A stretch of DNA of 64,000 bases from Ramularia collo-cygni. Lineage: Eukaryota > Ascomycota > Dothideomycetes > Mycosphaerellales > Mycosphaerellaceae. This document shows positions 1 to 10,874 of this stretch, piece by piece (position 1 is the stretch's first letter; each line of letters begins with the position of its first letter). The notes beneath the pieces were generated by a model. That model was not told where the DNA came from. It made no database searches and saw only the letters and a program-made list of their open reading frames with translations. Position numbers and translations under genes: made by a program. The stretch is taken from contig NW_019716264.1 in assembly GCF_900074925.1 (NCBI RefSeq), positions 799,498 to 863,497 of the forward strand, read 5' to 3'.

Positions 1-2094
1 TGTGTGGTGCGGGAGAGGTTCAAGTTGAATATAAGGCTTAGTGCGTCCCTGGATGCTTGGCACATGCCTCCAGCGACTCGTCGGGCAGGCTGAATTCTAC
101 CGACTTGGGCGTGTAGGGTGTTACCTGCTTTGGTCTGATGTGCCTGACACTGTTCAAGGAGTGGTGCAAGCACTCATTTGTTGCCCTTATCCGTGAGATG
201 TGAAATTGGAACAAGGCCCCGTGACGGCGGAGCAAGGCCTCGCATGTACCTTGTACAACAATAACGAAGTGTGTAGCTTCCTCCTTCGTGTTGTTGCAAT
301 GCCGTTCTTTTCGCACAGCGTCTTTTTGCATCGGAGTTTGTCCGATCCACAGAGCACTCTTGAGCAGGTAGCTCTGGTGCGGTAACAGCGAAAGCAGATC
401 TTTAGCTATCAGGAATGTCATCCGATGCAAATGCACGCCGCAGTTCAATTCACCAACTTGGTAGGGCTCTTGCCCAGATGGGTCAATCAAGCGTGAAGCA
501 CAGAAGTTGATGGAGACGCTGGGGAGGTCTAGGCGGCTTGGAAGAAGACGAGGTCGGGACGGACCCCGAGGCGTTGGGTGTTTCATTCTCAGTTGTGGGA
601 TGTATTTGCCACGAAGGTTGATTGTAAGGGAAGACGGTTCGTGAGCCGTCTGCACGCCACACTCAGGTTTCGTTAATCCGCAAAAGAAGTGTAACACCAG
701 CTGCACGCCGATGACGCCAGCCAACCGAAGATTAACACCTGCGTATCACAATGCGTGTTGTAACGTCGTCCTCTTATCGTCAACAGCCAACAAATGTCAG
801 CCACTCTCGATCTCACCGCTTCATTTTGCCGTTCTCAGACCAGCCCATCGATCGGAGACAGCGGAGATTGCAGACCATGGGACGATGTAGGAACTTGCCG
901 GGACTAGCATCTGGTTCTGCTAGGATCTGTGTTGTACTATTGTCGTCCACAAAGAAGATTGTATCGATTGAAGAGGGCGAAGAGGACGATGGAAGGAAGG
1001 CACACAGGAGCTGTGGGAGTCGTGTACGATGTACATTGAAGGCGATTGACTTGTGGGACGTTACCGCTGGGACTTTTGATTGCAGGGACCAAAGAGCATC
1101 CAATCGTTGGCGCCAGGTGCCTGCGCCAGTGGAAAGACTAACTTTGTTAGAACAAGCCTCTGCTCCTTGATCTCCTCTCGGATTGGGTGCAGCAGCGGGT
1201 ACCTGCACAGCGGCTGAACGATCGGACCGTTCAAACTCTCCTCAACCCGCGTGTAACGGCGAACCTTTGCCGCCGCCGGAGAAACGGCGGATGATTGCGA
1301 CGGCGGCGAAAGCGCACATGGAATGGCAGTGGCAGGAAGCATGTCACCTCCGATGGGTTTGAAGCAGGTGCTTGCTGATGATGCAATCGATTGTTTCGTG
1401 TCGTGTCGGAGAAGTGCAGTGGTCCCTGTGTAGGAGGAGGACGGGAGATCTCGAAGAGGCGGCCTGCAGCCGAGCACAGCAGGAGGGCTACGGAGCACTC
1501 CCTAAGTTAGTCGAGGTTGAAGCGACAAGCATTCCATCCGTTGTCTCCACTAAGTTACTCCCCCTTCTCGAATCTTGATCTTCCAGATTCGCAGCTGCCT
1601 CTACCACCTCCATCCGCAACGCACCCGCNCCGCACTCTGCTCTCGTATTCCACATCGGCCGGGACACATGCTGCATCCATTCCTTTGACCATGGCCGGAT
1701 AACCCACCACGCTCTCTCCATTCATCCACCCTCACCGCAGTCACTCATTCGCTGTACATACTTTGCCGCTCGCATACACTCCTTTGCACCGACCGACCCA
1801 ACAAACACGCCCACACGCACACGCACACGCACACGCACACGCACACGCACACGCACACGACGAAGACAACGACAAAAACGACAACAACGTGCTACCCGTT
1901 CCGTACCCCTCTCCTGAACCGCACATTACGCTGCATGTCCGGACACAAGCCTTCGCACGCTCCCGTCGCCTTACTCCGTCTATCCCCACCTGACCCACCC
2001 CGACAACACGCGCTCTGTTCGTCCTGATCCCACACCCGAGCTGCGCGCTCTCCAACCCACTAGGTAGCCCTCCACTGCCTCGAATTGAGCAGAG
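1..2094. other. 5' intergenic region without a convincing gene
   Basis: Several open frames of up to about 230 codons occur on both strands, but none has a recognisable domain, a credible codon pattern or plausible splice partners. The part from about 1560 to 2094 is C/T-rich on the plus strand and probably holds the promoter and leader of the membrane-protein gene that starts at 2095. It also contains the CACACG microsatellite listed separately. Confidence 0.6.
1812..1859. repeat. (CACACG)n microsatellite, about 8 units
   Basis: Uninterrupted hexanucleotide CACACG repeated about eight times, 235 bp upstream of the start codon of the membrane-protein gene and within its likely leader or promoter. 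The alternating His/Ala and Cys/Ala open frames across it are artefacts of the repeat. Confidence 0.9.
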
Positions 2095-4260
2095 ATGATG
2101 ATTGATATGGGGCGTGTGGCCGAGGGCGCCATCCACCTGGCCTCGCGTGCTCTCGTTGAGCGAACCCCCACGCCGGCCGAGGACAGCTCTCGCGCGTCGA
2201 GCACCTGTAAAAAGGGCGACGACAGTCCCCAATGCATCACCCCGGCCTCGAGGCAGAATCAGCAGACGATCGCCATTGTTCTTGGTGTAGTGTGAGTAGA
2301 CTGCAACATGTTGCAGGTCGGCCAGGCCGCTAACAATGTACAAAGAATTCCGCTCTGTGGTGCAATCATTGCCTTGGTCTTCCTCCATCGACGATTACAA
2401 AAGAAACAACGCGCCGAGGACCTCAACGATCCGCACGACTCGATCGACTTTGGTATGCAAGGCGTCCAGAAGTTTGGTGCAAAGCGAGCCAACAATGGCC
2501 GAAAGAATCCTGAAATGATAGTCACCGACTTGGGCGGAGCCACGCATTCCGGCAAGAAGGGAGGTCACGGACTGTCGTTTGACTTGGGGGTCAACAGCCC
2601 CTACTTGTTGCCTGCTGGCATGCAGGGCTCGAGCGAGTCGATCCACAGCATGTCTCGCAACTTCCACGACGACCATGATCCTTACCGCCCGGTGACCCTG
2701 ATGCGGCCGTCGATGGATAGTGAATCTGTACGCTTCGGTCGCCTGCACGACGACAAGGGCTCACTGTACTCCCTATCCACCAACCACTCTCCCAGTGCGG
2801 CGCTCATTGCAAATGCTCGACCCATGTCTCGTACATATACCAAGGACTCCGTCTCCTCTCCACTCGCCAGCACGCCTTCCTCAGACTTCCCGCCATCGCG
2901 TTCGAAGCACAGTTCATTGAGCCGTGATTCCCATGCATATCAAGAAAAGGAGAAGAGTCTGGCACACATTGTCGAGAGGGAATTGCCGTCGCCACCAGCC
3001 GCCCCAGCGCCCGTGTTGTTACAGATGCCACCACCGAGAAAGTCTTCGGCCAACAATCCAATCCCACCTCGCAAAGACTCAATGTCGTCGCCCGACGCTG
3101 CAAGCCGTCCGGAGTCGAGCAATTACGGCGACGACGAACCATATGCTCCGACCAACCCCAATGTAGTCATCGACGAGCCGTACGATATCGATCCGCTGGA
3201 GATGTATGCTCGCTACTCCATCGACGGTGCAGATGCGCAACCAGCACCCACTTTGCACGCACCCCAGCCACAGCGAATGTCGACATTAGGCGCGCCTAGC
3301 CTCTCCATCGTCCCGGGCCAGTCAGGGTCAAGACTATCAGTAATGGGTGGCGGCCAGCGGCTGTCCGTTATGGGAGCTGGAAACAGGTTGTCCGTAATGG
3401 GCGCTCGTCCTCTGCCAGCAGATCTCCCAGAAGACAATCCCGAGGTCCGCGCAAACAGAATTCGCTCCTTCTACAAGGAGTACTTTGACGATAGCAAGCC
3501 CGTTCCCGCGAATGCCCAGTACGAAGTAGACGACTACTATGAGGATGGCGTCATGGATGGTGCCATATATGATCCGGCCACTGGTGGATTCTTCATTCCA
3601 GGCTCCAAGCCATTTGCTCAGCCTGTTGGCCGCAGAGCAATGACGCCGCCACCACGTTCCAAGCCGCGTGTNAGCGGCGGCAATTCTCCAATGCCACATC
3701 AGAGGAAGTTCTCCACGTACTCCACCATGTCCGGCGGTCGTCCTGGTATGAGAGGTCGCCCTATGGCGCAGAAGAAGCTACCACCTCCAATGCCACTGTT
3801 GAGCCTGCCGACTCCTCACGCTCTCAAGCAGGATGCTTGGATCTCGAACCCCATCGATTTCGCTCCTCCAAGCTCTGTTCGCACCGTCCAGAACGGTGCC
3901 AGACCCGACTCGCCATTCGGATCGCAGCGGCCTTACAGCCCAAGTGTGCGAGCATTCACCCCTCTGGCGTCCTCCTTTGATGTTCTGCAGGTTCTTCCAT
4001 CTCCTCATGATCTCCGCAAATCGACCACATTCACAGCGCTGGATTTTGCGCCTCCATCCCGGATACGAGATCCTGCTGCGAGTGGTGGAAGCGACAACGG
4101 AAGTATCCGCAGCGCCCGTTCAGGAATCTCCGCCATGCAACATCAAGCAGTGCGGGAAGGCGCATACCGTGTGTCCCGCATTCCCAAGGAGATGGTGACA
4201 TCCCGGGAGGATCTGGCATCCCAGCTGCGGCCGAAGATGGACATGGTTTCAAAAGCATAG
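2095..4260 (+). CDS. Single-pass membrane protein with long cytoplasmic Ser/Pro-rich tail
   Basis: Two exons, 2095-2291 and 2346-4260, give 703 aa. The donor is GTGAGT, and a GCTAAC branch site precedes the acceptor. The N-terminal exon encodes about 55 polar, Ser/Thr-rich residues. Splicing then completes one hydrophobic helix (exon 1 IAIVLGV joined to exon 2 IPLCGAIIALVFL) followed by a basic stop-transfer HRRLQKKQ. After it comes a conserved-looking LNDPHDSIDFG stretch and a low-complexity Ser/Pro/Arg tail with a more ordered island, NRIRSFYKEYFDD, near residue 440. The architecture (short extracytoplasmic N-terminus, one helix, long cytoplasmic tail) resembles an uncharacterised family of Pezizomycotina proteins; I know no function for it. 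Three RLSVMG repeats lie in the tail. The start is the first of two adjacent ATGs, the second being at 2098. Confidence 0.85.
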
Positions 4261-5594
4261 AATGCGTTTAACCTCACGACACCCTCACAAAGCCTTAACG
4301 ACCTTATCTGCATTGGGAACCTGGCGCGATTGCTCCTCACGACTAGAGAGCCTTGACACACTACAGGCTGCTGCTCATACACTATTCCTCCTCCAGCTTG
4401 GGTACATGTCGCCAGCTAGCATCTTCACTGGCATCCTCGGACGCGTAACCTGCTTAGATGTATATTTTCCCCAACAAATTCGCTTCTTGTCACTCCTTTC
4501 ACACGGCATTAGCGTCTATAGCATTGTTTTACACTACAGACACGACAGAGAGCGCAGCATGCATATTACCCGAGCTGGCGGTGCTTGGATAGGTTTTGGG
4601 CCGGCGTCTAAGATAGAGAGTGGGTTTAATGTGTTTCTTGCGACCTACCGGTTGATAGGCGCAACAGATGGCCATCTTGGATGGACCATGGCCACTGAGC
4701 AGCCTGCGAGGCTGGCACGTATCTGTGTACATAGTGTATGTACAGTCAGCTGGTCATGGATGAATGAAAACAAAAAATTCTTGGACAATAATGCTGTGTG
4801 TATCGACGACTCTGAAACGTTCGGTACGCTCTTGAGCTCAGATGCGAGAAAGATGTCACTGCGCCACGAGGGCTGGAGATTGAACCAAACAGCAACTGAC
4901 AACCAAAGGCCAAGCATGCGAGAGAGACAAACTGACCGCGCCTGCTTGAGAGCGGTGATGGCTCTTGGTTCCGGACTTCCACAGACAACGGTTGATTGTA
5001 CAACATCACGGTCAGAGCAATCTTTCATGGGAGATGCAACAAAGCCCATGGCCATATCTAGCCATCCTTGAGCTGACATGTCTCGGACACTGCCATCCTG
5101 CAAACAGATACAAGACACGCTCCAACAAACCCTCTGCTTTGGTCGCCCGCTGAGTCTAGTTAGGATGCAGCGTTGCTTGCCTCAAGCTACAGGCTTCTCG
5201 ACCAGATTGCAATGTGCTCCGCTGCCACGAAGCTCGTTCGTCGATACTAAGCAAGAAAGTCTTTTGACTCTGACAGTTCCTCTTTTGGGCGATATTGTCG
5301 TCGATTTAGGGAGGTTGGACTTTTCCAATCGAGCTTGCTGATGAGAAGAACAGTTCTTCGCATTCGATAATGGAAAACATACCAGCTAAACCTATGGTTT
5401 CTGCTCCGCGTATTCCGTCCGACAATGGCCCTGATCTCGAGGCGGATAAATGTGAAAAGGATGATGTCCCGGCTCCACTTCGCGCGTGACATCGCTTTGT
5501 GGAGCCCCTCAGCCCCTCACGGTTCCGACAGAAGGTCCTCCACAACTTGCCTGCAGCTACAAACACAAAAACATTTTGCCTCGAATACAATCCA
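4261..5594. other. Intergenic region, no supported gene
   Basis: Presumed 3' UTR of the membrane-protein gene followed by the promoter of the SDR gene. The 269-codon plus-strand frame at 4262-5071 starts 1 nt after the preceding stop codon, has no recognisable domain and looks like chance. Confidence 0.6.
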
Positions 5595-6594
5595 ATGTCT
5601 CGACCATACCTCTCCCGCGGAATGTCAGCCGAAAACACAAGACTGGTCCCGGTCCTTGACCGAAAGCTGGCCATTGTAACCGTATGTAGCTCTCATTGCC
5701 ACATCAACCTTCCCTCACTGACAATCTCAGGGTGCATCTCGAGGCATCGGAGCAGCAATATGCGAGAACCTCGCCGGAAAAGGCTGCAGCCTTATCATGA
5801 ACTACACCTCCGATTCCTCAGCTGAAAAGACGGAAGAATTGGCCAAACAGCTCCAAGACAAGTTCAACGTCCAGTGTCTCTCAGTACAAGCAGATCTAGG
5901 AACTGAGAATGGACCCGCTCACATTGTCGAAATGGCTCGCAACCACTTCTCCCACCCAAAGACCAAGAAATTCCAGCTAGACCTCATCATCAACAACGCT
6001 GGTGTCGCCAGCAAGACGAAGATTGAGGATTGCACCTCGGAGGAATTCGCTCGCTTGTACAATGTCAATGTTCGCGGACCGCTATTGTTGATGAAAGCTG
6101 CGTTGCCATACCTCCCCCACGATCGTAGTGGGAGAATTGTCAATCTCAGCAGTGTCAGTTCATCTTTGGGCTTCGAGGAGGATGGAATGTATGGAGGCAC
6201 CAAAGCCGCTCTGGAAGCTATGACGAGGACCTGGTCGAGAGAGCTTAGCGAAAGAGCGACTGTCAATGCGGTTAACCCTGGACCGGTGGCGACTGATATG
6301 TATGCTGGTACCACCAAGGAATTTCAGGAGAAGATGTCACACTTTACAATCAACACGCCACTTGCTGCCATTCGGCCAGATGTTGATCGTGAGGACTTGG
6401 TAAAGGGTGCAGATATTGCGGGCGGAAGACCGGTTAGTTACCCCATCCTTTCTAGAACAAATTTGTGCTGACAAGAATACCAGGGTTATGACTTCGAGGT
6501 CGCTGGTGTTGTTGCCATGTTGTGTACACCAGACAGTGCATGGTGCACTGGCAGTGTCATCTGTGCTAACGGAGGATTCAAATTCAGCGTATAG
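5595..6594 (+). CDS. Short-chain dehydrogenase/reductase (classical SDR)
   Basis: Three exons, 5595-5681, 5731-6432 and 6484-6594, give 299 aa. Splicing intron 1 restores the cofactor-binding motif TGASRGIG; intron 2 joins GGRP to GYDFEVAG. Also visible are NNAG (residue about 110), the catalytic YGGTK (YxxxK) and the PGPV loop, followed by a C-terminal sheet ending in ANGGFKFSV, typical of 3-oxoacyl-ACP-reductase/versicolorin-reductase-like SDRs. It should catalyse NAD(P)(H)-dependent carbonyl/alcohol interconversion; the substrate cannot be told. The start is uncertain: in-frame ATGs also lie at 5499 and 5622. I chose 5595 because it leaves a short leader before the Rossmann strand. No biosynthetic partner gene lies next to it. 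Confidence 0.88.
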
Positions 6595-6693
6595 ACTCTC
6601 GATAGACATGCACGGAAGAGAAGCATGAAAAGCAATGCCACTGATTGATAGCTACTAAAACTGCTGCATACTCGAGAGACAATTGTCCTGATA

Positions 6694-8058
6694 CTACCCT
6701 GATTTACTCTCCGCTCCCTTGATGTCATCAAGGGTATCGATAGTATCAGCATCAGTATTATCAGTGACGGCTCCATCATACTGTCCGTGTCCGAGCGGTG
6801 GCTCCTGCTCTGGCGGGAGAGGCATCTCGTCATCCTCCCATCCACCTGCCATTTCTTTGGACTTGTGAGACTTGCTTTCAACCAGAAAGAATGTGCTCAA
6901 TTTCCGAAATGGCAAACTTGACCTGTTCCGTTCCATCTTCCTCATTGGCTCAGGAGTCGGAGTCTCTTGACGTGGTGGGGATACAAGCACAGAAACATCA
7001 TCCTCCTCAGGACCGACGTCCGGCTCGTCATCCTGCTCTACCTTGGCCTTGTTATGATGATGGCCATGTTTTGAGAAAGATGGAATTCGAAATGCCGAGC
7101 CAAGTATACCAAGATCCTCATCCACCTTCTTCAGATGTTCATGAATAGGATGGCGTGAGTCTGGTACAGGCGCCGGTGCGAGCATCTCCAACTCCGGATG
7201 TTGAAGAACGNCCGTACTCGCCGAGACTGATGTCCGGCGATTGTTTCCACGGAAGTTGGCAGTTGCGAACAGATTGCTGTAATATCGCCCAACTCTCTCC
7301 AAACCCTGGGATGTGCTCTTCACAAGTCCACGCCTCTTTTTCGATTTCTTACTTCCATTTGTGAGCCTTCGCCGTAGTGATGTACCGGGTGCTGGCTCAT
7401 CATCTGCGGGCATGACCGCGCCCATGTGTATACGAGATGGGTCTCCAAAGTCTATGGTGCTCATAGCATCCGCACGGCCTGCGGAGCCACATCTGTCCGC
7501 TCTCGTGTGTGATGGAAACTGAGCCCACGAAGCCATATCCGTACAAATTCTGGGCTTCGAGGGGGATCGTACGGTCAGAAATGCATCTGCTGTCCCCACT
7601 GTTGATCGATGCGTGCTTGGTCCCCGAGAGATGGTCGAGTCCGGAGCATGCTTGCTGGGAGCACGAAACAGGGCCTTTTGCTCCTCATGCTTTTTCATCG
7701 CGTCCGCCATCAGCTGGTCATCTCCATCGCCGAGTGCCAGGGCCGATCTGCGGCCGCGAGTGCCGTCTGTGTTGGCGTCCACTTCCTGGCTATACTCACT
7801 GCGAATATGGAGTCAGCCGACATAACTACATCGCGGACGAGAAGGGCCGCACCTCGAGCGAATTGACACTGCATCGTCGTCGTACATCTCACGACGCAAG
7901 TCTTTGCGGCTGATCTTTGCCTTGAGCTTTGCAACGAAGCTGCGCTTCCTCCTCAACGGTGATCGCACTGGAGTTGCGAGCTTGATGCGGATAGCATGAG
8001 GATGGTCCTCGGGCAGTGACCTTGTAGCCAATGCGTAGTCCAGCCTGTGGTAAGCCAT
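6694..8058 (-). CDS. Conserved-type hypothetical protein, Ser/Arg-rich
   Basis: Two exons on the minus strand, 8058-7853 and 7798-6694 (54-nt intron, acceptor TTCGCAG), give 436 aa. The N-terminal exon is basic (RSPLRRKRSFVAKLKAKISR), and splicing joins SIRS to SEYSQEVDANTD. The rest is polar and probably largely disordered. A more constrained central segment has ASWAQFPSHTRADR and MSTIDFGDPSR, and a basic run KKSKKRRGLVK follows. The C-terminus is acidic (EDDVSVLV, WEDDEMPLPPEQEP). No membrane helix, signal peptide or catalytic motif is seen. The FPSHTR-type segment resembles one in uncharacterised filamentous-fungal proteins, but I assign no function. One N lies inside the coding sequence without shifting the frame. 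Confidence 0.75.
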
Positions 8059-8561
8059 AGCAATGTGTTGTTGTCAGTACAGAATGTCGCGGTCATTGAG
8101 GCAAGCTGGTGTAGATGCCGCGACATCGCCTGCAGGAGTCAGTCGGCAAGCAGGAACGAGTTGAGGGCATCGAGAAAGAGCGGCGGCATCACAGAGAAGG
8201 GGAGAGCAAGGCGAAATCTATCAAAGTCAACACAGTACATTGTATTGTTGGCAATCCTGCCCTAATAAAACAGTAGTCACCAATGCCAATGCTTTTGTCG
8301 AAGCCATGCATCGTCGCGGAATCCCGTTATCCACGACATTGACGATCGTTGAGATACGTCAAGGCTTTTTATCATTCCATCATCCCCATCCTTTGTTGAA
8401 CTCCATCGCTGATATAAGACGTTGAGTAAAATTGGGTATCACTTTGTTGAAGAGCAGCTGTTGAGCGCTGCCCATTGAAAACACCATCCCATGTTGAGTG
8501 CGCCGTATTACGCCCGAAACCAAACAAGATAGATCATGACCGACCATCAGTCAGTCAGCAT
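8059..8561. other. Intergenic region between a hypothetical gene and met6
   Basis: Contains the promoter of the minus-strand hypothetical gene (start 8058) and the 3' UTR of met6 (stop at 8562). No open frame with coding character and no RNA gene was recognised. Confidence 0.6.
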
Positions 8562-10874
8562 CTATTTGCTGTACTTCTCACGGAAGAACTTGGCAGCGCT
8601 GACCATGTTCTGGAGCGCAGCCTTGGTCTCCGACCACTGGCGGGTCTTGAGACCACAGTCGGGGTTGATCCAGAGCTGCTCTGGCTTGAGGTACTTGAGC
8701 ATCTCCTCGATGCGGTCCTTGATCTCCTGCTCGCCGGGGATACGAGGGCTGTGGATGTCGTAGACACCGGGACCAATGTGACGTGGGTAGGCCTCGTCGA
8801 TGAAGACCTTGAGGAGCTTGGCATCGGACTTGCTGTTCTCGATGGAGAGAACGTCAGCGTCCAAAGCAGCAATGGCGTGGAAGAAGTCCTGGAACTCGGA
8901 GTAGCAGAAGTGAGAGTGGATCTGGGTGGAGTCCTCAACACCAGCGGCGGACAGCTTGAAGCTGTCGACGGCCCAGCTGAGGTACTTCTCGCGCTCAGAG
9001 CCGGAACGGAGAGGCAGACCCTCACGGAGAGCTGGCTCATCGATCTGGATGACGTAGACACCGGCCTTCTCAAGGTCAACGACCTCGTCGCGGATGGCAA
9101 GAGCAAGCTGCTGTGCCTGGACGGACTGGTGGACATCGTCACGAGGGAACGACCATCGGAGACAAGTGATTGGGCCAGTAAGCATACCCTTCATTGGCTT
9201 CTTGCTGATGCTGGCAGCGTACTTGCTCTCCTTGACGGTCATGGCAGCTGGACGAGAGACGTCACCAACGAGGATTGGTGGACGGACGCAACGGGAGCCG
9301 TAAGACTGGACCCAAGCGTGTGTGGTGAAGGCGTAACCATCGAGGCGCTCACCGAAGTACTGCACCATGTCGTTACGCTCTGGCTCACCGTGGACGTAAA
9401 CGTCCAGGCCAAGCTCCTCCTGGATTGCGANGCATTCCTGGATCTCCTTCTCGATGAACTTCTCGTACTCCTCAGCAGTAATCTCGCCCTTGGTGAACTT
9501 GTTACGTTGGATACGGATGTCCTTGGTTTGAGGGAAGGATCCGATGGTTGTGGTTGGGAACTCTGGGAGGTTGAGGTGCTTCTTCTGAGCAGCAAGACGA
9601 GTTGGGAAGGGCGACTTGCGCTCGTAGTCGGCCTTTTGCACGCTCTCGACACGCTTCTTGACCTCTGGGTTGTTGGTGCGCTTGGAAGTAGCACGTGCCT
9701 CGGCGCTCTTGGCGTTGGCCTCGAGCTCAGCCTTGACCGACTCTGGGCCGCTGGTGACAGCCTTGGCCAGGATGGCAACCTCAGCAGCCTTCTCCTTGGC
9801 GAAGGAGAACCAGTCACGGACCTCAGCGTCGAGGTTCTTCTCGCTCTCGAGAGTGTGTGGGGTGTGGAGCAGCGAGCTGGAGGTGGCAACAATGACACGC
9901 TCCTTGCCGACCTTCTGGATGGCGGTCTCAATGACCTCAATGGCCTTCTTGAAGTTGGTCTTCCAGATGTTACGTCCGTCGACAATACCGGCGGAGAGGA
10001 TCTGCTTGGGACCAAGGTGCTCAACGACCTTGCTGAGCTGTTCGGGGTGGCGAACCAAGTCAACGTGAAGAGCGTAGGCACCGGTGAGGGCCGAGTCGAC
10101 AATGTCGAAGTTGTGGACGATGTCACCAAAGTAGGTGGCGACAACGAGCTGTGGGCCAGCCTTGCCCTGGAGAGCGGTGAGCTTCTCGTAGGCAGGCTTG
10201 AAAGCGTTGNGGGCCTTGGCGGGCAGATCGAAAACGAGAATTGGCTCATCGATCTGGACGGTCTCGGCACCGGCCTCCTTCAGCTTGGTGAGGAGCTCCT
10301 CGTAGACTGGGAGGAGCTTCTCAAGAAGAGTGATGGGGTCAACGGACGAGTTACGGTCGGCCTTTCCGAGGTGGAGGAAAGAGACGGGTCCGAGAAGGAC
10401 TGGGCGGGTCACAATGCCGGCCTCCTTGGCCTCAAGGAACTCACGGACGGGCTTGGGGTCCGCGGCGAGCTTGAAGGTCTGGTTGTCTTGAAGAGTAGGC
10501 TTGACGTAGTGGTAGTTGGAGTCAAACCACTTGACCATCTCCAAGGACTGGACGTCGACGCCGTCCTTTTGGTGGCCACGACCCATGGCGAAGTACTCGT
10601 CAATGGGTGCGAGGTTGTGCTTGGTGTATCGCTCTGGTGCAGCGGTGAAGAGCTGGATGTGGTCGAGGACGTGGTCGTAAAAGGCAAAGTCATTGCTGGC
10701 AATGATGTCGACGCCGGCGTCCTTCTGGATCTTCCAGTGCTCGAGTCTGAGTCTTTTACCCTCAGCGAGGAGCTCTTCTTGTGAAAGTTTGCCGGCCCAG
10801 TACGCCTCGTTGGCCTTCTTCAGGTCACGGAGGCGTCCCATGCGGGGGAAACCGAGAACGGAGGATTGCACCAT
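8562..10874 (-). CDS. met6: 5-methyltetrahydropteroyltriglutamate-homocysteine methyltransferase (cobalamin-independent methionine synthase)
   Basis: Intronless, 770 aa, the full length of fungal Met6/MetE. It transfers a methyl group from 5-methyl-tetrahydrofolate polyglutamate to homocysteine, the last step of methionine synthesis, in the cytosol. The N-terminal half opens with the characteristic SSVLGFPRMGRLRDLKKA. The C-terminal catalytic barrel contains FPTTTIGSFPQT, and the zinc ligands are visible as HFC in IHSHFCYSEF, the Glu in DVLSIENSKSD and the Cys in NPDCGLKTR. Codon use is strongly biased, with only one TTA/CTA/TCA codon (Ser31) in the gene, which suits a very abundant enzyme. 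The start is the ATG at 10874, preceded by a C/T-rich leader. Two Ns cause unreadable residues but no frame change. Confidence 0.98.
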   Translation of the reverse strand: MVQSSVLGFPRMGRLRDLKKANEAYWAGKLSQEELLAEGKRLRLEHWKIQKDAGVDIIASNDFAFYDHVLDHIQLFTAAPERYTKHNLAPIDEYFAMGRGHQKDGVDVQSLEMVKWFDSNYHYVKPTLQDNQTFKLAADPKPVREFLEAKEAGIVTRPVLLGPVSFLHLGKADRNSSVDPITLLEKLLPVYEELLTKLKEAGAETVQIDEPILVFDLPAKAXNAFKPAYEKLTALQGKAGPQLVVATYFGDIVHNFDIVDSALTGAYALHVDLVRHPEQLSKVVEHLGPKQILSAGIVDGRNIWKTNFKKAIEVIETAIQKVGKERVIVATSSSLLHTPHTLESEKNLDAEVRDWFSFAKEKAAEVAILAKAVTSGPESVKAELEANAKSAEARATSKRTNNPEVKKRVESVQKADYERKSPFPTRLAAQKKHLNLPEFPTTTIGSFPQTKDIRIQRNKFTKGEITAEEYEKFIEKEIQECXAIQEELGLDVYVHGEPERNDMVQYFGERLDGYAFTTHAWVQSYGSRCVRPPILVGDVSRPAAMTVKESKYAASISKKPMKGMLTGPITCLRWSFPRDDVHQSVQAQQLALAIRDEVVDLEKAGVYVIQIDEPALREGLPLRSGSEREKYLSWAVDSFKLSAAGVEDSTQIHSHFCYSEFQDFFHAIAALDADVLSIENSKSDAKLLKVFIDEAYPRHIGPGVYDIHSPRIPGEQEIKDRIEEMLKYLKPEQLWINPDCGLKTRQWSETKAALQNMVSAAKFFREKYSK

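Noticed and set aside
38..724. 228-codon minus-strand frame near the left edge
   Set aside because: No recognisable domain, no splice partners, overlapping competing frames on the other strand.
1741..2388. 215-codon minus-strand frame with Cys-Ala run
   Set aside because: Produced by the CACACG microsatellite and antisense to exon 1 of the membrane-protein gene.
4262..5071. 269-codon plus-strand frame just after the membrane-protein stop
   Set aside because: Starts 1 nt after a stop codon, no domain, composition like non-coding; probably 3' UTR.
9239..10270. 343-codon minus-strand frame rich in Ser/Arg/Pro
   Set aside because: Shifted frame within met6; composition is an artefact of biased codons.
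8475..10784. 769-codon plus-strand open frame
   Set aside because: Exactly antisense to met6, in register with its codons; explained by the absence of TTA/CTA/TCA codons. No domain content.
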